Assembly: GCA_001916055.1 (NCBI GenBank)
Contig: MNRR01000037.1
Coordinates: 3,779-25,915 of the forward strand
Source: Clostridium sp. 28_12
GTDB lineage: Bacteria > Bacillota > Clostridia > TANB77 > CAG-508
DNA length: 22,137 bases
Reading direction: 5' to 3'
The notes under the pieces: model-generated
What the model was told of the DNA's origin: nothing
Database searches by the model: none
What the model saw: only the letters and a program-made list of their open reading frames with translations
Translations under genes and position numbers: made by a program
Shown here: piece after piece, positions 14,430 to 22,086 of the stretch
Layout of the letters: the number at the start of each line of letters is the position of its first letter
Position numbering within the stretch: the stretch's first letter is position 1

Positions 14430-14690
14430 AAATAAAAACGAAGAAAAAGAGGAGTACATTTATACTTATTTAGTAGAGAAAAGAAGTCGAAGGCTGGGAG
14501 CTTCTTAAACAAAGGTAAATGGAAGGTAGCTTTAGAGTTGATAATCTGACAATAAACTTAAGATTATCCGTATGCTGCGTTAAAGCAAAATAAGATGTTA
14601 TCAAAAAACAAAATAGATAATAATTAAGGTGGTACCGTGAGATATAAACTCGCCCTTATGCAAATAAGCATATAGGCGAGTTATTTTTTC
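14430..14690 (+). promoter_or_regulatory. T-box leader, valine-specific
   Basis: The leader ends with the T-box sequence AAGGTGGTACCGTG at 14626-14639, followed by a terminator hairpin: AACTCGCC (14647-14654) pairs with GGCGAGTT (14675-14682), then TATTTTTTC. Upstream stems are visible, including AAGAAG/CTTCTT (14481-14486 with 14501-14506) in stem I and GATAATCT/AGATTATC (14540-14547 with 14561-14568). The GGAAGGTAGC stretch at 14521-14530 places GTA, a valine codon, as a likely specifier (14526-14528). TGGT at 14630-14633 would pair with the 3' end of a tRNA whose discriminator base is A, as in tRNA-Val. Uncharged tRNA-Val would therefore favour antitermination into the epimerase gene and valS. 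This fills the 335-nt gap. Confidence 0.92.
14647..14689 (+). terminator. T-box regulated terminator
   Basis: An 8-bp outer stem (14647-14654 with 14675-14682) and an inner TATGC/GCATA pairing (14657-14661 with 14668-14672) are followed by a T-rich run at 14684-14689. It starts 7 nt after the T-box sequence, as expected for the structure that competes with the antiterminator. Confidence 0.9.
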
Positions 14691-14712
14691 GTAGCAGAAA
14701 GGAGAGAAAAAG

Positions 14713-15531
14713 ATGTTAAAAATCAAAACCAAAAAACAAGGAGCAGAATTAACAAGTATACAATGTGATGGAAAAGAAATGTTATTTGATGGTAAAACAT
14801 TTTGGAACCGTCAATCACCAATACTATTTCCAATAGTAGGACGAATAAAAGACTCAAAAACAGAAATAGAAGGACAAATATATGAAATGTCACAACATGG
14901 TTTTGCAAGAGACATGGAATTTAACCAAATTGAAGAAAATCATTATGTATTAACATATAATGAAGAAACACTTAAAAAATATCCATATAAATTTGAATTA
15001 CATGTAATATATCAAATAATAGAAGACACTCTACAAGTAGAATATCAAGTAAAAAACATAGACAATAAAAAAATATATTTTGGATTAGGAGGGCATCCAG
15101 CATTTAGTTGTGATTATAGTACAGGACAATATGAAATAGTATTTGATGAAAAAGAAGATAAAATAAAATTCTTAAAATTAAAAAATGGATTAATAGACAC
15201 AGAAAAAGCAAACAATATTTTAGAAAATAACAAAATACATCTAACAACAAACATATTTGACAATGATTCAATAATAATGAAAAATATAAAATCAAATAAA
15301 GTTATTTTGCAGAGTAAAGAAACAAATAAAAAAATATTAGAATTTGATTTTACAGGCTTTCCATATTTGGCACTGTGGTCAAAAAAAGGAGCACCTTTCG
15401 TCTGCATAGAACCATGGCAAAATACAGCAGATAAAATTGATAGTAATCAAATTTTTAAAGATAAAGAAAATATAAATCAATTAGAACCTGACAAAGTATT
15501 TTCTTGTAAATACAATGTAAAATTTTTTTAA
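14713..15531 (+). CDS. Aldose 1-epimerase family protein (LacX/GalM-like)
   Basis: The 272-residue protein is a galactose-mutarotase-like beta-sandwich enzyme, closest in pattern to the LacX/YeaD-type group that interconverts alpha and beta anomers of sugars or sugar phosphates. Visible motifs are RQSPILFPIVGRIKD at 33-47, MSQHGFARD at 59-67 with His62, LGGHPAF at 125-131 with His128 as a likely catalytic base, and CIEPWQNTAD at 231-240 with Glu233. The start follows AAAGGAGAG. It is the first gene behind the valine T-box and lies 17 nt before valS, so its transcription is tied to tRNA-Val charging. A sugar epimerase has no obvious link to valine; it may simply be carried in this operon. Confidence 0.85.
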   Translation: MLKIKTKKQGAELTSIQCDGKEMLFDGKTFWNRQSPILFPIVGRIKDSKTEIEGQIYEMSQHGFARDMEFNQIEENHYVLTYNEETLKKYPYKFELHVIYQIIEDTLQVEYQVKNIDNKKIYFGLGGHPAFSCDYSTGQYEIVFDEKEDKIKFLKLKNGLIDTEKANNILENNKIHLTTNIFDNDSIIMKNIKSNKVILQSKETNKKILEFDFTGFPYLALWSKKGAPFVCIEPWQNTADKIDSNQIFKDKENINQLEPDKVFSCKYNVKFF

Positions 15532-15548
15532 GAAAGGAAATGAAAAAT

Positions 15549-18173
15549 ATGAGTGAAAGAAAATTAAATGACAAATACAATCCAAAAGAATTTGAAGAAA
15601 AATTGTATAATGAATGGGAACAAAAAGGCTATTTTAAGCCATCAATGGACAAAACAAAAGAAAGTTATTGCATAGTAATGCCACCACCAAATGTAACAGG
15701 GAAATTACACATGGGACACGCATTAGATGGAACATTGCAAGATGTATTAATAAGATATAAAAGAATGTGTGGATATAACACATTATGGATTCCTGGAACA
15801 GACCATGCGGCAATAGCAACAGAGGTAAAAGTTGTAGAAAAAATGAAAAAAGAAGAAGGCTTAACAAAAGCTGATATCACAAGAGAACAATTTTTAGAAA
15901 GAGCTTGGTCATGGACAAAAGAATATGGCGGAACAATCCAAAAACAACAACGTAGACTTGGATGTTCATGTGATTGGGACCGTACAAGATTCACAATGGA
16001 CGAAGGATTATCAGATGCAGTTCTAGAACAATTTGTTAATTTATATAATAAGGGATTAATATATAAGGGAACAAGAATGATAAACTGGTGTCCATCATGC
16101 CATACATCAATATCAGATGCAGAAGTAGAATTTGAAGAAGAAGCATCACACTTATGGCATATTAGATATCAAATAAAAGGAACAGATAAATATGTAATAG
16201 TTGCAACAACAAGACCTGAAACAATGCTTGGAGATACAGCAGTAGCAGTACATCCAGATGATGAAAGATATAAAGACATTGTAGGAAAAACATGTATACT
16301 ACCAATAATGAATAAAGAAATTCCAATAATTGCAGATGATTTTGTAGAAAAAGAATTTGGAACAGGATGTGTAAAAATTACACCAGCACATGATATGAAT
16401 GACTATCAAGCAGGACTAAGAAATAATTTGGAAATTGTAGAAGTATTTGATGATAGTTCAATAATGGGAGACTTAGTTCCAGAATATAAAGGTTTAACAA
16501 CATTAGAAGCACGTAAACTAATAGTTAAAAAGTTAGAAGAAATAGGAGCACTTGTAAAAACAGAAGACTATACTCACAATGTAGGAAAGTGCTATAGATG
16601 TCACAATACAATTGAACCAAGAATATCTGAACAATGGTTTGTAAAGATGAAAGAACTTGCAGAACCTGCAATAAAAGCAGTAAAAGAAGATGATATTAAG
16701 TTTATTCCAAAAAGATATGAAAAAACATATTTTAACTGGATGGAAAATATTCAAGATTGGTGTATCTCTCGCCAATTATGGTGGGGACACAGAATTCCTG
16801 CATATTATTGTGATGAATGCGGACATATAAATGTAAGCAAAACTGCTCCGGAGAAATGTGAAAAATGTGGTTCAACGAAATTACATCAAGATGAAGACTC
16901 ATTAGATACATGGTTCAGTTCAGCATTATGGCCATTCTCAACATTAGGTTGGCCACATGAAACAGATGACTTAAAAACATTCTACCCAACAAATGTATTA
17001 GTAACAGGATATGATATAATATTCTTCTGGGTAGCAAGAATGATTTTCTCAGGTTTAGAATTAATGAATGAAAAGCCATTTAGTGATATCTTAATACATG
17101 GAATAGTAAGAGATAGCCAAGGTAGAAAAATGTCAAAATCATTAGGGAATGGAATTGATCCATTAGATATAGTAGACAAATATAGTACTGATGCATTAAG
17201 ATTTTCATTATTATATGGAACTTCTGCAGGAAATGACATCAAATATATGCCAGAAAAATTAGATCAAGCATCAAACTTTGCTAATAAATTATGGAATGCA
17301 TCAAAATTCGTAATTAATTCATTAGAAGATGACATTAAAGAAGAAACAGATTTAAGAGTTGAAGATAGATGGATACTAAATAAATTAAACAATTTAATAA
17401 AAACTGTATCACAAAATATTGATGATTATGATTTAGGTGTAGCACTTGAAAATATTTATAATTTCATCTGGAATGAATTCTGTGATTGGTATATAGAAAT
17501 GGCTAAATCAAGACTATACAGCGAAAATAAGCAAGAAAAAGCACAAGTATGTTATGTATTAAATTATGTACTTAGAAACAGCTTGAAATTGTTGCATCCA
17601 TTTATGCCATTTATCACATCTGAAATTTATGCAAAACTTGTAAATCCTGATAATAGGGACTTGATGGTTTCAGATTGGCCAAAAGCAAATGATTCAATAG
17701 AATATGATACAAGCAAAGACTTTATAGAAAACTTAAAAGATGTTATAACACAAATTAGAAATGTTAGAGCAAATATGAATGTACATCCAAGTAAAAAAAC
17801 AAAATTAATTTTTGTTACAGCGGAATATCAAAATGAGATTGAACAATCTAAAGCTTTTATTGAAAAACTAGGATTCGCAAACGAAATTACAATTCAAAAT
17901 AATAAAGACAATATACCTCAAAATGCTATTTCGATTATTTCAAATGGAATGGAAGTTTATATTCCGTTCGAAGAATTAGTAGATGTAGAAGAAGAGAAAA
18001 AACGTCTTGAAGATGAAAAGAAAAAAGTTCTAGCAGAAATTGAAAGAGCAAGTAAAATGTTAGCTAATCCAGGATTTGTTAATAAGGCTCCAGAAGCAAA
18101 AATAAACGAAGAAAAGGCTAAACTAAATAAATATCAAGAGATGCTAAAAAGTATTGAAGAAAGGATAAAATAA
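15549..18173 (+). CDS. valS: Valyl-tRNA synthetase
   Basis: The 874-residue class I synthetase attaches valine to tRNA-Val. It contains the PPPNVTGKLHMGHALDG signature with HMGH at 54-57, the editing domain motif TTRPETMLGDTAVAVHPDD, zinc-knuckle Cys pairs (CYRCHNT and CDECGH...CEKCGS), and KMSKS at 527-531. A C-terminal coiled coil (VEEEKKRLEDEKKKV onward) is typical of ValRS. I prefer ATG 15549, 11 nt after AGAAAGG (15531-15537), over ATG 15540, which is only 2 nt from it. It lies behind a valine T-box and the epimerase gene and ends before a clear terminator. Confidence 0.97.
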   Translation: MSERKLNDKYNPKEFEEKLYNEWEQKGYFKPSMDKTKESYCIVMPPPNVTGKLHMGHALDGTLQDVLIRYKRMCGYNTLWIPGTDHAAIATEVKVVEKMKKEEGLTKADITREQFLERAWSWTKEYGGTIQKQQRRLGCSCDWDRTRFTMDEGLSDAVLEQFVNLYNKGLIYKGTRMINWCPSCHTSISDAEVEFEEEASHLWHIRYQIKGTDKYVIVATTRPETMLGDTAVAVHPDDERYKDIVGKTCILPIMNKEIPIIADDFVEKEFGTGCVKITPAHDMNDYQAGLRNNLEIVEVFDDSSIMGDLVPEYKGLTTLEARKLIVKKLEEIGALVKTEDYTHNVGKCYRCHNTIEPRISEQWFVKMKELAEPAIKAVKEDDIKFIPKRYEKTYFNWMENIQDWCISRQLWWGHRIPAYYCDECGHINVSKTAPEKCEKCGSTKLHQDEDSLDTWFSSALWPFSTLGWPHETDDLKTFYPTNVLVTGYDIIFFWVARMIFSGLELMNEKPFSDILIHGIVRDSQGRKMSKSLGNGIDPLDIVDKYSTDALRFSLLYGTSAGNDIKYMPEKLDQASNFANKLWNASKFVINSLEDDIKEETDLRVEDRWILNKLNNLIKTVSQNIDDYDLGVALENIYNFIWNEFCDWYIEMAKSRLYSENKQEKAQVCYVLNYVLRNSLKLLHPFMPFITSEIYAKLVNPDNRDLMVSDWPKANDSIEYDTSKDFIENLKDVITQIRNVRANMNVHPSKKTKLIFVTAEYQNEIEQSKAFIEKLGFANEITIQNNKDNIPQNAISIISNGMEVYIPFEELVDVEEEKKRLEDEKKKVLAEIERASKMLANPGFVNKAPEAKINEEKAKLNKYQEMLKSIEERIK

Positions 18174-18204
18174 AAAGATTTTAAAAATTTTGTTTAATAT
18201 GATT

Positions 18205-18234
18205 AGAGGATGCTTTAATTAGCATCTTCTTTTT
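18205..18234 (+). terminator. Terminator after valS
   Basis: AGAGGATGCT at 18205-18214 pairs with AGCATCTTCT at 18221-18230 (one G-T pair) around a 6-base loop, and the 3' arm runs into a T-rich tail ending at 18234. It lies 31 nt after the valS stop. Confidence 0.85.
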
Positions 18235-18314
18235 AGATTCAATCAGTTCTATTTATGCTATTTTCTGCATATTATAATTTAGTATAGATAATATATACGA
18301 AAGGATGAAAGAAT

Positions 18315-18620
18315 ATGATAGATGAAAGAAAAAATATGAATATAAATGTAAATTCCAACATAGTTCAAAATTTAGTATTAGAAAATAGGGGGAAGTTAAG
18401 TGTATCTGGAGTAAATGATGTATTAAGTTTTGACGATCAAGTAGTAATGGTAGATACAGAACTAGGCTTATTAACCGTAAAAGGAGAAAATATCAGAATT
18501 AATAAATTAAGTTTAGATACAGCAGAAGTAATAATAGAAGGAGAAATTTCAAGTTTAGCATATAGTCAAACAAAACAAGAGAAAAGTGCAGGAACAATAC
18601 TAAGCAAAATTTTCAAGTAG
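18315..18620 (+). CDS. yabP: Spore protein YabP
   Basis: The 101-residue protein matches YabP: LVLENRGKLSVSGVNDVLSFDD at about 22-43 and the TELGLLTVKGENIRINKLSLD stretch at about 48-68, then VIIEGEISSLAYS. In Bacillus subtilis yabP and yabQ are expressed in the mother cell under sigma-E and are needed for spore cortex development. The start ATG 18315 follows GAAAGGATG. A GCATATT at 18267-18273 fits the sigma-E -35 pattern but no matching -10 is visible at the right distance. yabQ follows 12 nt downstream and divIC after that, the standard cluster in spore formers. Confidence 0.9.
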   Translation: MIDERKNMNINVNSNIVQNLVLENRGKLSVSGVNDVLSFDDQVVMVDTELGLLTVKGENIRINKLSLDTAEVIIEGEISSLAYSQTKQEKSAGTILSKIFK

Positions 18621-18632
18621 AAAGGCAAAATT

Positions 18633-19052
18633 ATGGCTCAAAATCAAGCATATTTATTTTTGGTTTTTTCATTAACAGGAGTAGTAATAGGAGTTTTATT
18701 CGATTTTTTTAGAATTCTAAGAAGAAGTATAAAAACTTCAAATACAATAACATATATACAAGATATTTTATTTTGGATTTTAACTGGAATATTGATTTTA
18801 TATAGTATTTGGTTTTTTAATAATGGAGAGATAAGAATATTTATTTTTCTAGGAATAATTGTTGGAATATTATTATACATATTTACATTAAGCAACATAA
18901 TAGTAAAAATATTTTCGACAATTTTCAGCTATATAATTAGAATTTTGATAATACCATTTAAGACAATGTATTCGATAATTTCTAAAATATTTATTAAATT
19001 TACAAAAAAACTTACGACAAAAAAGGGGAAAATTGTAAAAAATGGAGAATAA
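18633..19052 (+). CDS. yabQ: Spore cortex biosynthesis protein YabQ
   Basis: The 139-residue protein is predominantly hydrophobic, with segments at about 7-27, 43-60, 67-85 and a fourth near 90-110, then a Lys-rich C-terminal tail. The pattern GVVIGVLFDFFRILRR near 17-32 and the DILFWILTGILILYSI stretch are characteristic of YabQ, a mother-cell membrane protein needed for spore cortex assembly in Bacillus. It follows yabP by 12 nt and precedes divIC. The start follows AGAAAGGC. Identification relies on both sequence pattern and gene order. Confidence 0.88.
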   Translation: MAQNQAYLFLVFSLTGVVIGVLFDFFRILRRSIKTSNTITYIQDILFWILTGILILYSIWFFNNGEIRIFIFLGIIVGILLYIFTLSNIIVKIFSTIFSYIIRILIIPFKTMYSIISKIFIKFTKKLTTKKGKIVKNGE

Positions 19053-19095
19053 TATATATATATAAGAATTTTTAACAAGAAAATGGAGAGTACAT

Positions 19096-19377
19096 ATGAA
19101 AAAAGAAAAATTACTTAGGAATGCATTTTTAATAGCATTAATAGTATGGATAGTTATGTTAATAAAACAGCAAATAAACATATCACATTACAGAGATGAT
19201 ATAAAGGAATTATCTTCAAAAATAGAAGTGGCACAAAGTGAACTAGAACAAAACAAACAAAATTTAGAACAAGAAAAAAAGAATACAGATTCATTAGAAT
19301 ATATAGAAAAATTAGCACGTGAAAAACTAGGAATGTATTTACCAAATGAAAGAGTTTATATCGATAGTAACAAGTAA
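19096..19377 (+). CDS. divIC: Septum formation initiator DivIC/FtsB family
   Basis: The 93-residue protein has a basic N-terminus, one membrane helix at about 11-24, then a coiled coil (KIEVAQSELEQNKQNLEQE, about 41-60) and the conserved C-terminal YIEKLAREKLGMYLPNE. This is the DivIC/FtsB architecture: a bitopic divisome protein that partners FtsL-type proteins and helps activate septal wall synthesis. It follows yabQ by 43 nt and the start follows GGAGAG. Its stop codon overlaps the 5' arm of the terminator stem. Confidence 0.92.
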   Translation: MKKEKLLRNAFLIALIVWIVMLIKQQINISHYRDDIKELSSKIEVAQSELEQNKQNLEQEKKNTDSLEYIEKLAREKLGMYLPNERVYIDSNK

Positions 19378-19415
19378 ATCCTTAAAGCACATTCAAGTTT
19401 TAAGGATTTATTTTT
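19376..19415 (+). terminator. Terminator after divIC
   Basis: AAATCCTTAAA at 19376-19386 and TTTAAGGATTT at 19399-19409 form a perfect 11-bp stem around a 12-base loop, followed by ATTTTT (19410-19415). The stem begins inside the divIC stop codon. It ends the yabP-yabQ-divIC unit. Confidence 0.85.
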
Positions 19416-19476
19416 ATTAACTTCAATAAAAAAATCCATTAAATTAAAAATAAAAATTAAATAATAGGAGGTACTT

Positions 19477-20838
19477 ATGTCAGAATTAGAGAACATGACA
19501 TTATTAGAGTTGAGAAATTTTGCAAAAGAGCAAAACATTAAAAATATTTCAAAACTAAAGAAAGAAGAATTGATAGAATTATTAAAACAGGTTGCAGAAA
19601 CATCAAAGCCACAAGAAGAAAACGAAGAAGCTCAAGAAATAAGATATGATAAAAATGACGAAGAACAATTAGATGAAGCAGAAGAATCTATAATAGATTA
19701 TAAAGTAACTAATGATGATGATGAGATAGTAGAAGGAATACTTGAAGTATTGCCAGATGGATATGGTTTTTTAAGAGGAGATAATTACTTATCAAGTCCA
19801 AAAGATGTATATATATCACCAATCCAAATAAGAAGATTCAAACTTGATACAGGAGATATAGTAAAAGGAATTTCTAGAACAAAAGAAGGTGAAAAATTCC
19901 CATCTTTAATATTTGTTGGAGAAGTTAATGGAGAACATCCAGAAAAATCAGCAAAGAGAAAAAGATTTGATGAACTAACACCTATTTATCCAAATGAGAG
20001 ATTAAAATTGGAAACAGTACCAACAGAATATGCAATGAGAATTATAGATTTAATTTCACCTATAGGAAAAGGTCAAAGGGGAATGATTGTTGCTCCACCA
20101 AAAGTAGGAAAAACAACATTATTGAAAAAAATAGCAAATAGTATTTCTGCAAACAATCCAGAAGTAGAATTAATTGTACTTTTAATTGATGAGCGTCCAG
20201 AAGAGGTAACAGATATGAAAAGATCAATAAAAGGACAAGTTATATATTCAACATTTGATGAAATGCCAGAACATCATGTGAAAGTTGCAGAAATGGTATT
20301 AGAAAGAGCAAAAAGAATAATAGAACATAATAAAGATGTAGTAATCCTATTAGATAGTATTACTAGACTTGCGAGAGCGTATAACCTTGTAATGCCATCA
20401 TCAGGGAAAACATTATCTGGTGGTCTTGATCCAGCTGCATTACACAAACCAAAAAAATTCTTTGGTGCTGCAAGAAACATTGAAAATGGTGGTAGTTTAA
20501 CAATTTTAGCTACATCATTAATTGAAACAGGAAGTAGAATGGATGATGTTATATTTGAAGAATTTAAAGGTACAGGAAATATGGAAGTACACTTAGATAG
20601 AAGATTATCAGAAAAACGTATTTTCCCAGCAATAGACATAAATAAATCAGGAACAAGAAGAGAAGACTTATTATTAACAAAACCTGAAATGGAAACTGTT
20701 TTTGCATTAAGAAAAGCATTAAACAATTTACCAGTAGCAGATGTAACAGAACAAATTATTACGCAAATGACTCAAACTAAGAATAATGCAGAATTTATTG
20801 AAAAAATGGATTCATATTTAAGAAATTATAAAAATTAA
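19477..20838 (+). CDS. rho: Transcription termination factor Rho
   Basis: The 453-residue hexameric RNA helicase ends transcription at Rho-dependent sites. The N-terminal SAP-like helices (TLLELRNFAKEQNIKNISKL, 8-27) lead to an acidic linker (about 40-85), then the cold-shock RNA-binding domain with GILEVLPDGYGFLRG (87-101) and VYISPIQIRRFKLDTGD (111-127). The ATPase has Walker A APPKVGKTT at 206-214, DERPEEV at 238-244, Walker B VVILLD ending at Asp293, and the SGGLD loop at 314-318. AGGAGG at 19466-19471 precedes the start. It appears to be a single-gene unit, bounded upstream by the divIC terminator and downstream by a bidirectional hairpin. Confidence 0.97.
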   Translation: MSELENMTLLELRNFAKEQNIKNISKLKKEELIELLKQVAETSKPQEENEEAQEIRYDKNDEEQLDEAEESIIDYKVTNDDDEIVEGILEVLPDGYGFLRGDNYLSSPKDVYISPIQIRRFKLDTGDIVKGISRTKEGEKFPSLIFVGEVNGEHPEKSAKRKRFDELTPIYPNERLKLETVPTEYAMRIIDLISPIGKGQRGMIVAPPKVGKTTLLKKIANSISANNPEVELIVLLIDERPEEVTDMKRSIKGQVIYSTFDEMPEHHVKVAEMVLERAKRIIEHNKDVVILLDSITRLARAYNLVMPSSGKTLSGGLDPAALHKPKKFFGAARNIENGGSLTILATSLIETGSRMDDVIFEEFKGTGNMEVHLDRRLSEKRIFPAIDINKSGTRREDLLLTKPEMETVFALRKALNNLPVADVTEQIITQMTQTKNNAEFIEKMDSYLRNYKN

Positions 20839-20845
20839 AAGAAAG

Positions 20846-20874
20846 CCCGGGGTTAAATTGCAACCCCGGGTTTT
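20846..20874. terminator. GC-rich bidirectional terminator between rho and the minus-strand gene
   Basis: CCCGGGGTT at 20846-20854 and AACCCCGGG at 20862-20870 form a perfect 9-bp, strongly GC-rich stem with a 7-base loop. TTTT follows on the plus strand (20871-20874) and CTTTCTTTT on the minus strand. It can therefore end both rho and the convergent gene at 20884. Its GC content is foreign to the surrounding DNA and matches that of the minus-strand gene. Confidence 0.85.
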
Positions 20875-20883
20875 AGGAAGTTT

Positions 20884-21786
20884 TTACTTGTCCTTAAAGT
20901 ACTCTTCCAGCGTGGTAATGAATACTTCGGCATCCTCGATAGCAGCTTTTAACACTGCCATCTGTTCATTTCCCTTTTCTTCTGAAAGAGGAATGTCTCT
21001 TTCCATCACCATTCCCAGATTCAGAATGTATTTAATTTTGATTGCTTCCTTGAAAGAATCATAGTCAAATCTTCTGAATTCATGGTAATGATTCTGCTTG
21101 TAATCCGCTGGCAGAGGTACATATGGGTCAAAGTCATTGTCTTTGTATCCGTCATAGCCTTTTTCACGCATAACATGAAAGAGGTCATGCGCCAAATCTT
21201 TACCCTTGTACTGAGCAAGTTTGAGCTTTTCCAAATATGACGAAGTTTTAACGAATTTTCCGTTTTCAAGTTCTTCAGCATGCATCTTAATATGCCGGAG
21301 AAAATGATCTGCCTGTTCCAGTTCCATTTGCCTGTAAGCAATCTGTGGCTTATTAAAATATTCTTCAAGAATCTTAATGAATACCGCTGCATCCTGAATT
21401 GCCCAGCCGAGCTCATTCATCTGCTGTTCAGCGTCATCACATGAAAGTTGAATCATACTGTCTGGTACGATATCAAGATCCATTGTAGCTTTTAATTTGC
21501 AACCAACTTGGAAACTGGCAGCATCAAAGTGACGGAATCGATGATGCTTGTAGTCATTTGGAAGGATTATATCATATGAGAAGTCTGCATTCTCATATCC
21601 CTTGAACTGCTTTGTTCTCATAACATGAATAATGTCATGAGAAACTTCTAATGCTAATTCTTGTGCTTCTTTGAGTTTCTTTAAATAATCTCCTCCTTTG
21701 GTGAAATTACCATGCCGAAACTCGTTTGCATGCATCTCGACGTGTCTAAGCACGTGATCCATTTGTTCCAAACTCATTTTTCTCAT
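20884..21786 (-). CDS. Unknown protein made of two tandem His-motif repeats
   Basis: The 300-residue protein consists of two homologous halves, residues about 4-144 and 154-297. Half 1 begins SLEQMDHVLRHVEMHA and half 2 begins ELEQADHFLRHIKMHA. Each half keeps an H-x3-H-x3-H array (His11/15/19 and 161/165/169), HD-x2-HVMR (50-57 and 200-207), a LP-x-DYK motif, FD-x2-SF, and ends in EEYF. No signal peptide or membrane helix is seen. The spaced His residues suggest metal binding on helices, but no family is recognised. AGGAGG at 21794-21799 supports the start. Base composition is more GC-rich than the flanking genes, indicating recent acquisition. It is convergent with rho and carries its own promoter and terminator. 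Confidence 0.75.
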   Translation of the reverse strand: MRKMSLEQMDHVLRHVEMHANEFRHGNFTKGGDYLKKLKEAQELALEVSHDIIHVMRTKQFKGYENADFSYDIILPNDYKHHRFRHFDAASFQVGCKLKATMDLDIVPDSMIQLSCDDAEQQMNELGWAIQDAAVFIKILEEYFNKPQIAYRQMELEQADHFLRHIKMHAEELENGKFVKTSSYLEKLKLAQYKGKDLAHDLFHVMREKGYDGYKDNDFDPYVPLPADYKQNHYHEFRRFDYDSFKEAIKIKYILNLGMVMERDIPLSEEKGNEQMAVLKAAIEDAEVFITTLEEYFKDK

Positions 21787-21820
21787 AATGAAACCTCCTA
21801 AAATATATTTTATACAATAT

Positions 21821-21849
21821 ATTATAACATATTTATGTTAATTTTGCAA
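21821..21849 (-). promoter_or_regulatory. Promoter of the His-repeat protein gene
   Basis: Reading the minus strand, TTGCAA (21849-21844) and TATAAT (21826-21821) are 17 nt apart, with TGT just before the -10 forming an extended -10 element. It lies 34 nt upstream of the start codon. Confidence 0.75.
21825..21840. promoter_or_regulatory. Operator-like dyad within the promoter spacer
   Basis: TAACATA at 21825-21831 and TATGTTA at 21834-21840 form a perfect inverted repeat with a 2-base centre. It sits almost entirely between the -35 and -10 boxes of the minus-strand promoter, the position where a repressor would block RNA polymerase. No regulator gene is identifiable next to it. Confidence 0.5.
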
Positions 21850-21906
21850 CAAAAATGGGACAAGAAAAATGAATCATACGTCACTACAGTACTGAAACAA
21901 TAGAAA

Positions 21907-21935
21907 TTGACTTTTAGAAAATCAAACAGTATAAT
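21907..21935 (+). promoter_or_regulatory. Sigma-A promoter reading toward the right-edge gene
   Basis: TTGACT at 21907-21912 and TATAAT at 21930-21935 are separated by 17 nt: five of six -35 bases and all -10 bases match. It diverges from the minus-strand promoter and would give about 145 nt of leader before ATG 22087. Apart from these promoters the 300-nt interval 21787-22086 shows no gene. Confidence 0.7.
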
Positions 21936-22086
21936 ATATTTGAGGTAACATTAAACGAAAATAATTGAAAAAATTTGTTCTTATTATAAAATATGTACAA
22001 TAGTTCAAAAATGCAAAAAGTTATAATATATAAATACCAACAAATATACTAAGAATTAAATTTTATATAATAAAGGATGTGTTCGT

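Noticed and set aside
18267..18295. Sigma-E promoter for yabP
   Set aside because: GCATATT matches the -35 pattern, but no CATACAnT-like -10 is found at 13-16 nt, so I did not call it.
20858..21064. Plus-strand ORF inside the His-repeat gene
   Set aside because: It is antisense to a protein with clear internal homology, has no ribosome binding site and begins inside the terminator stem-loop.
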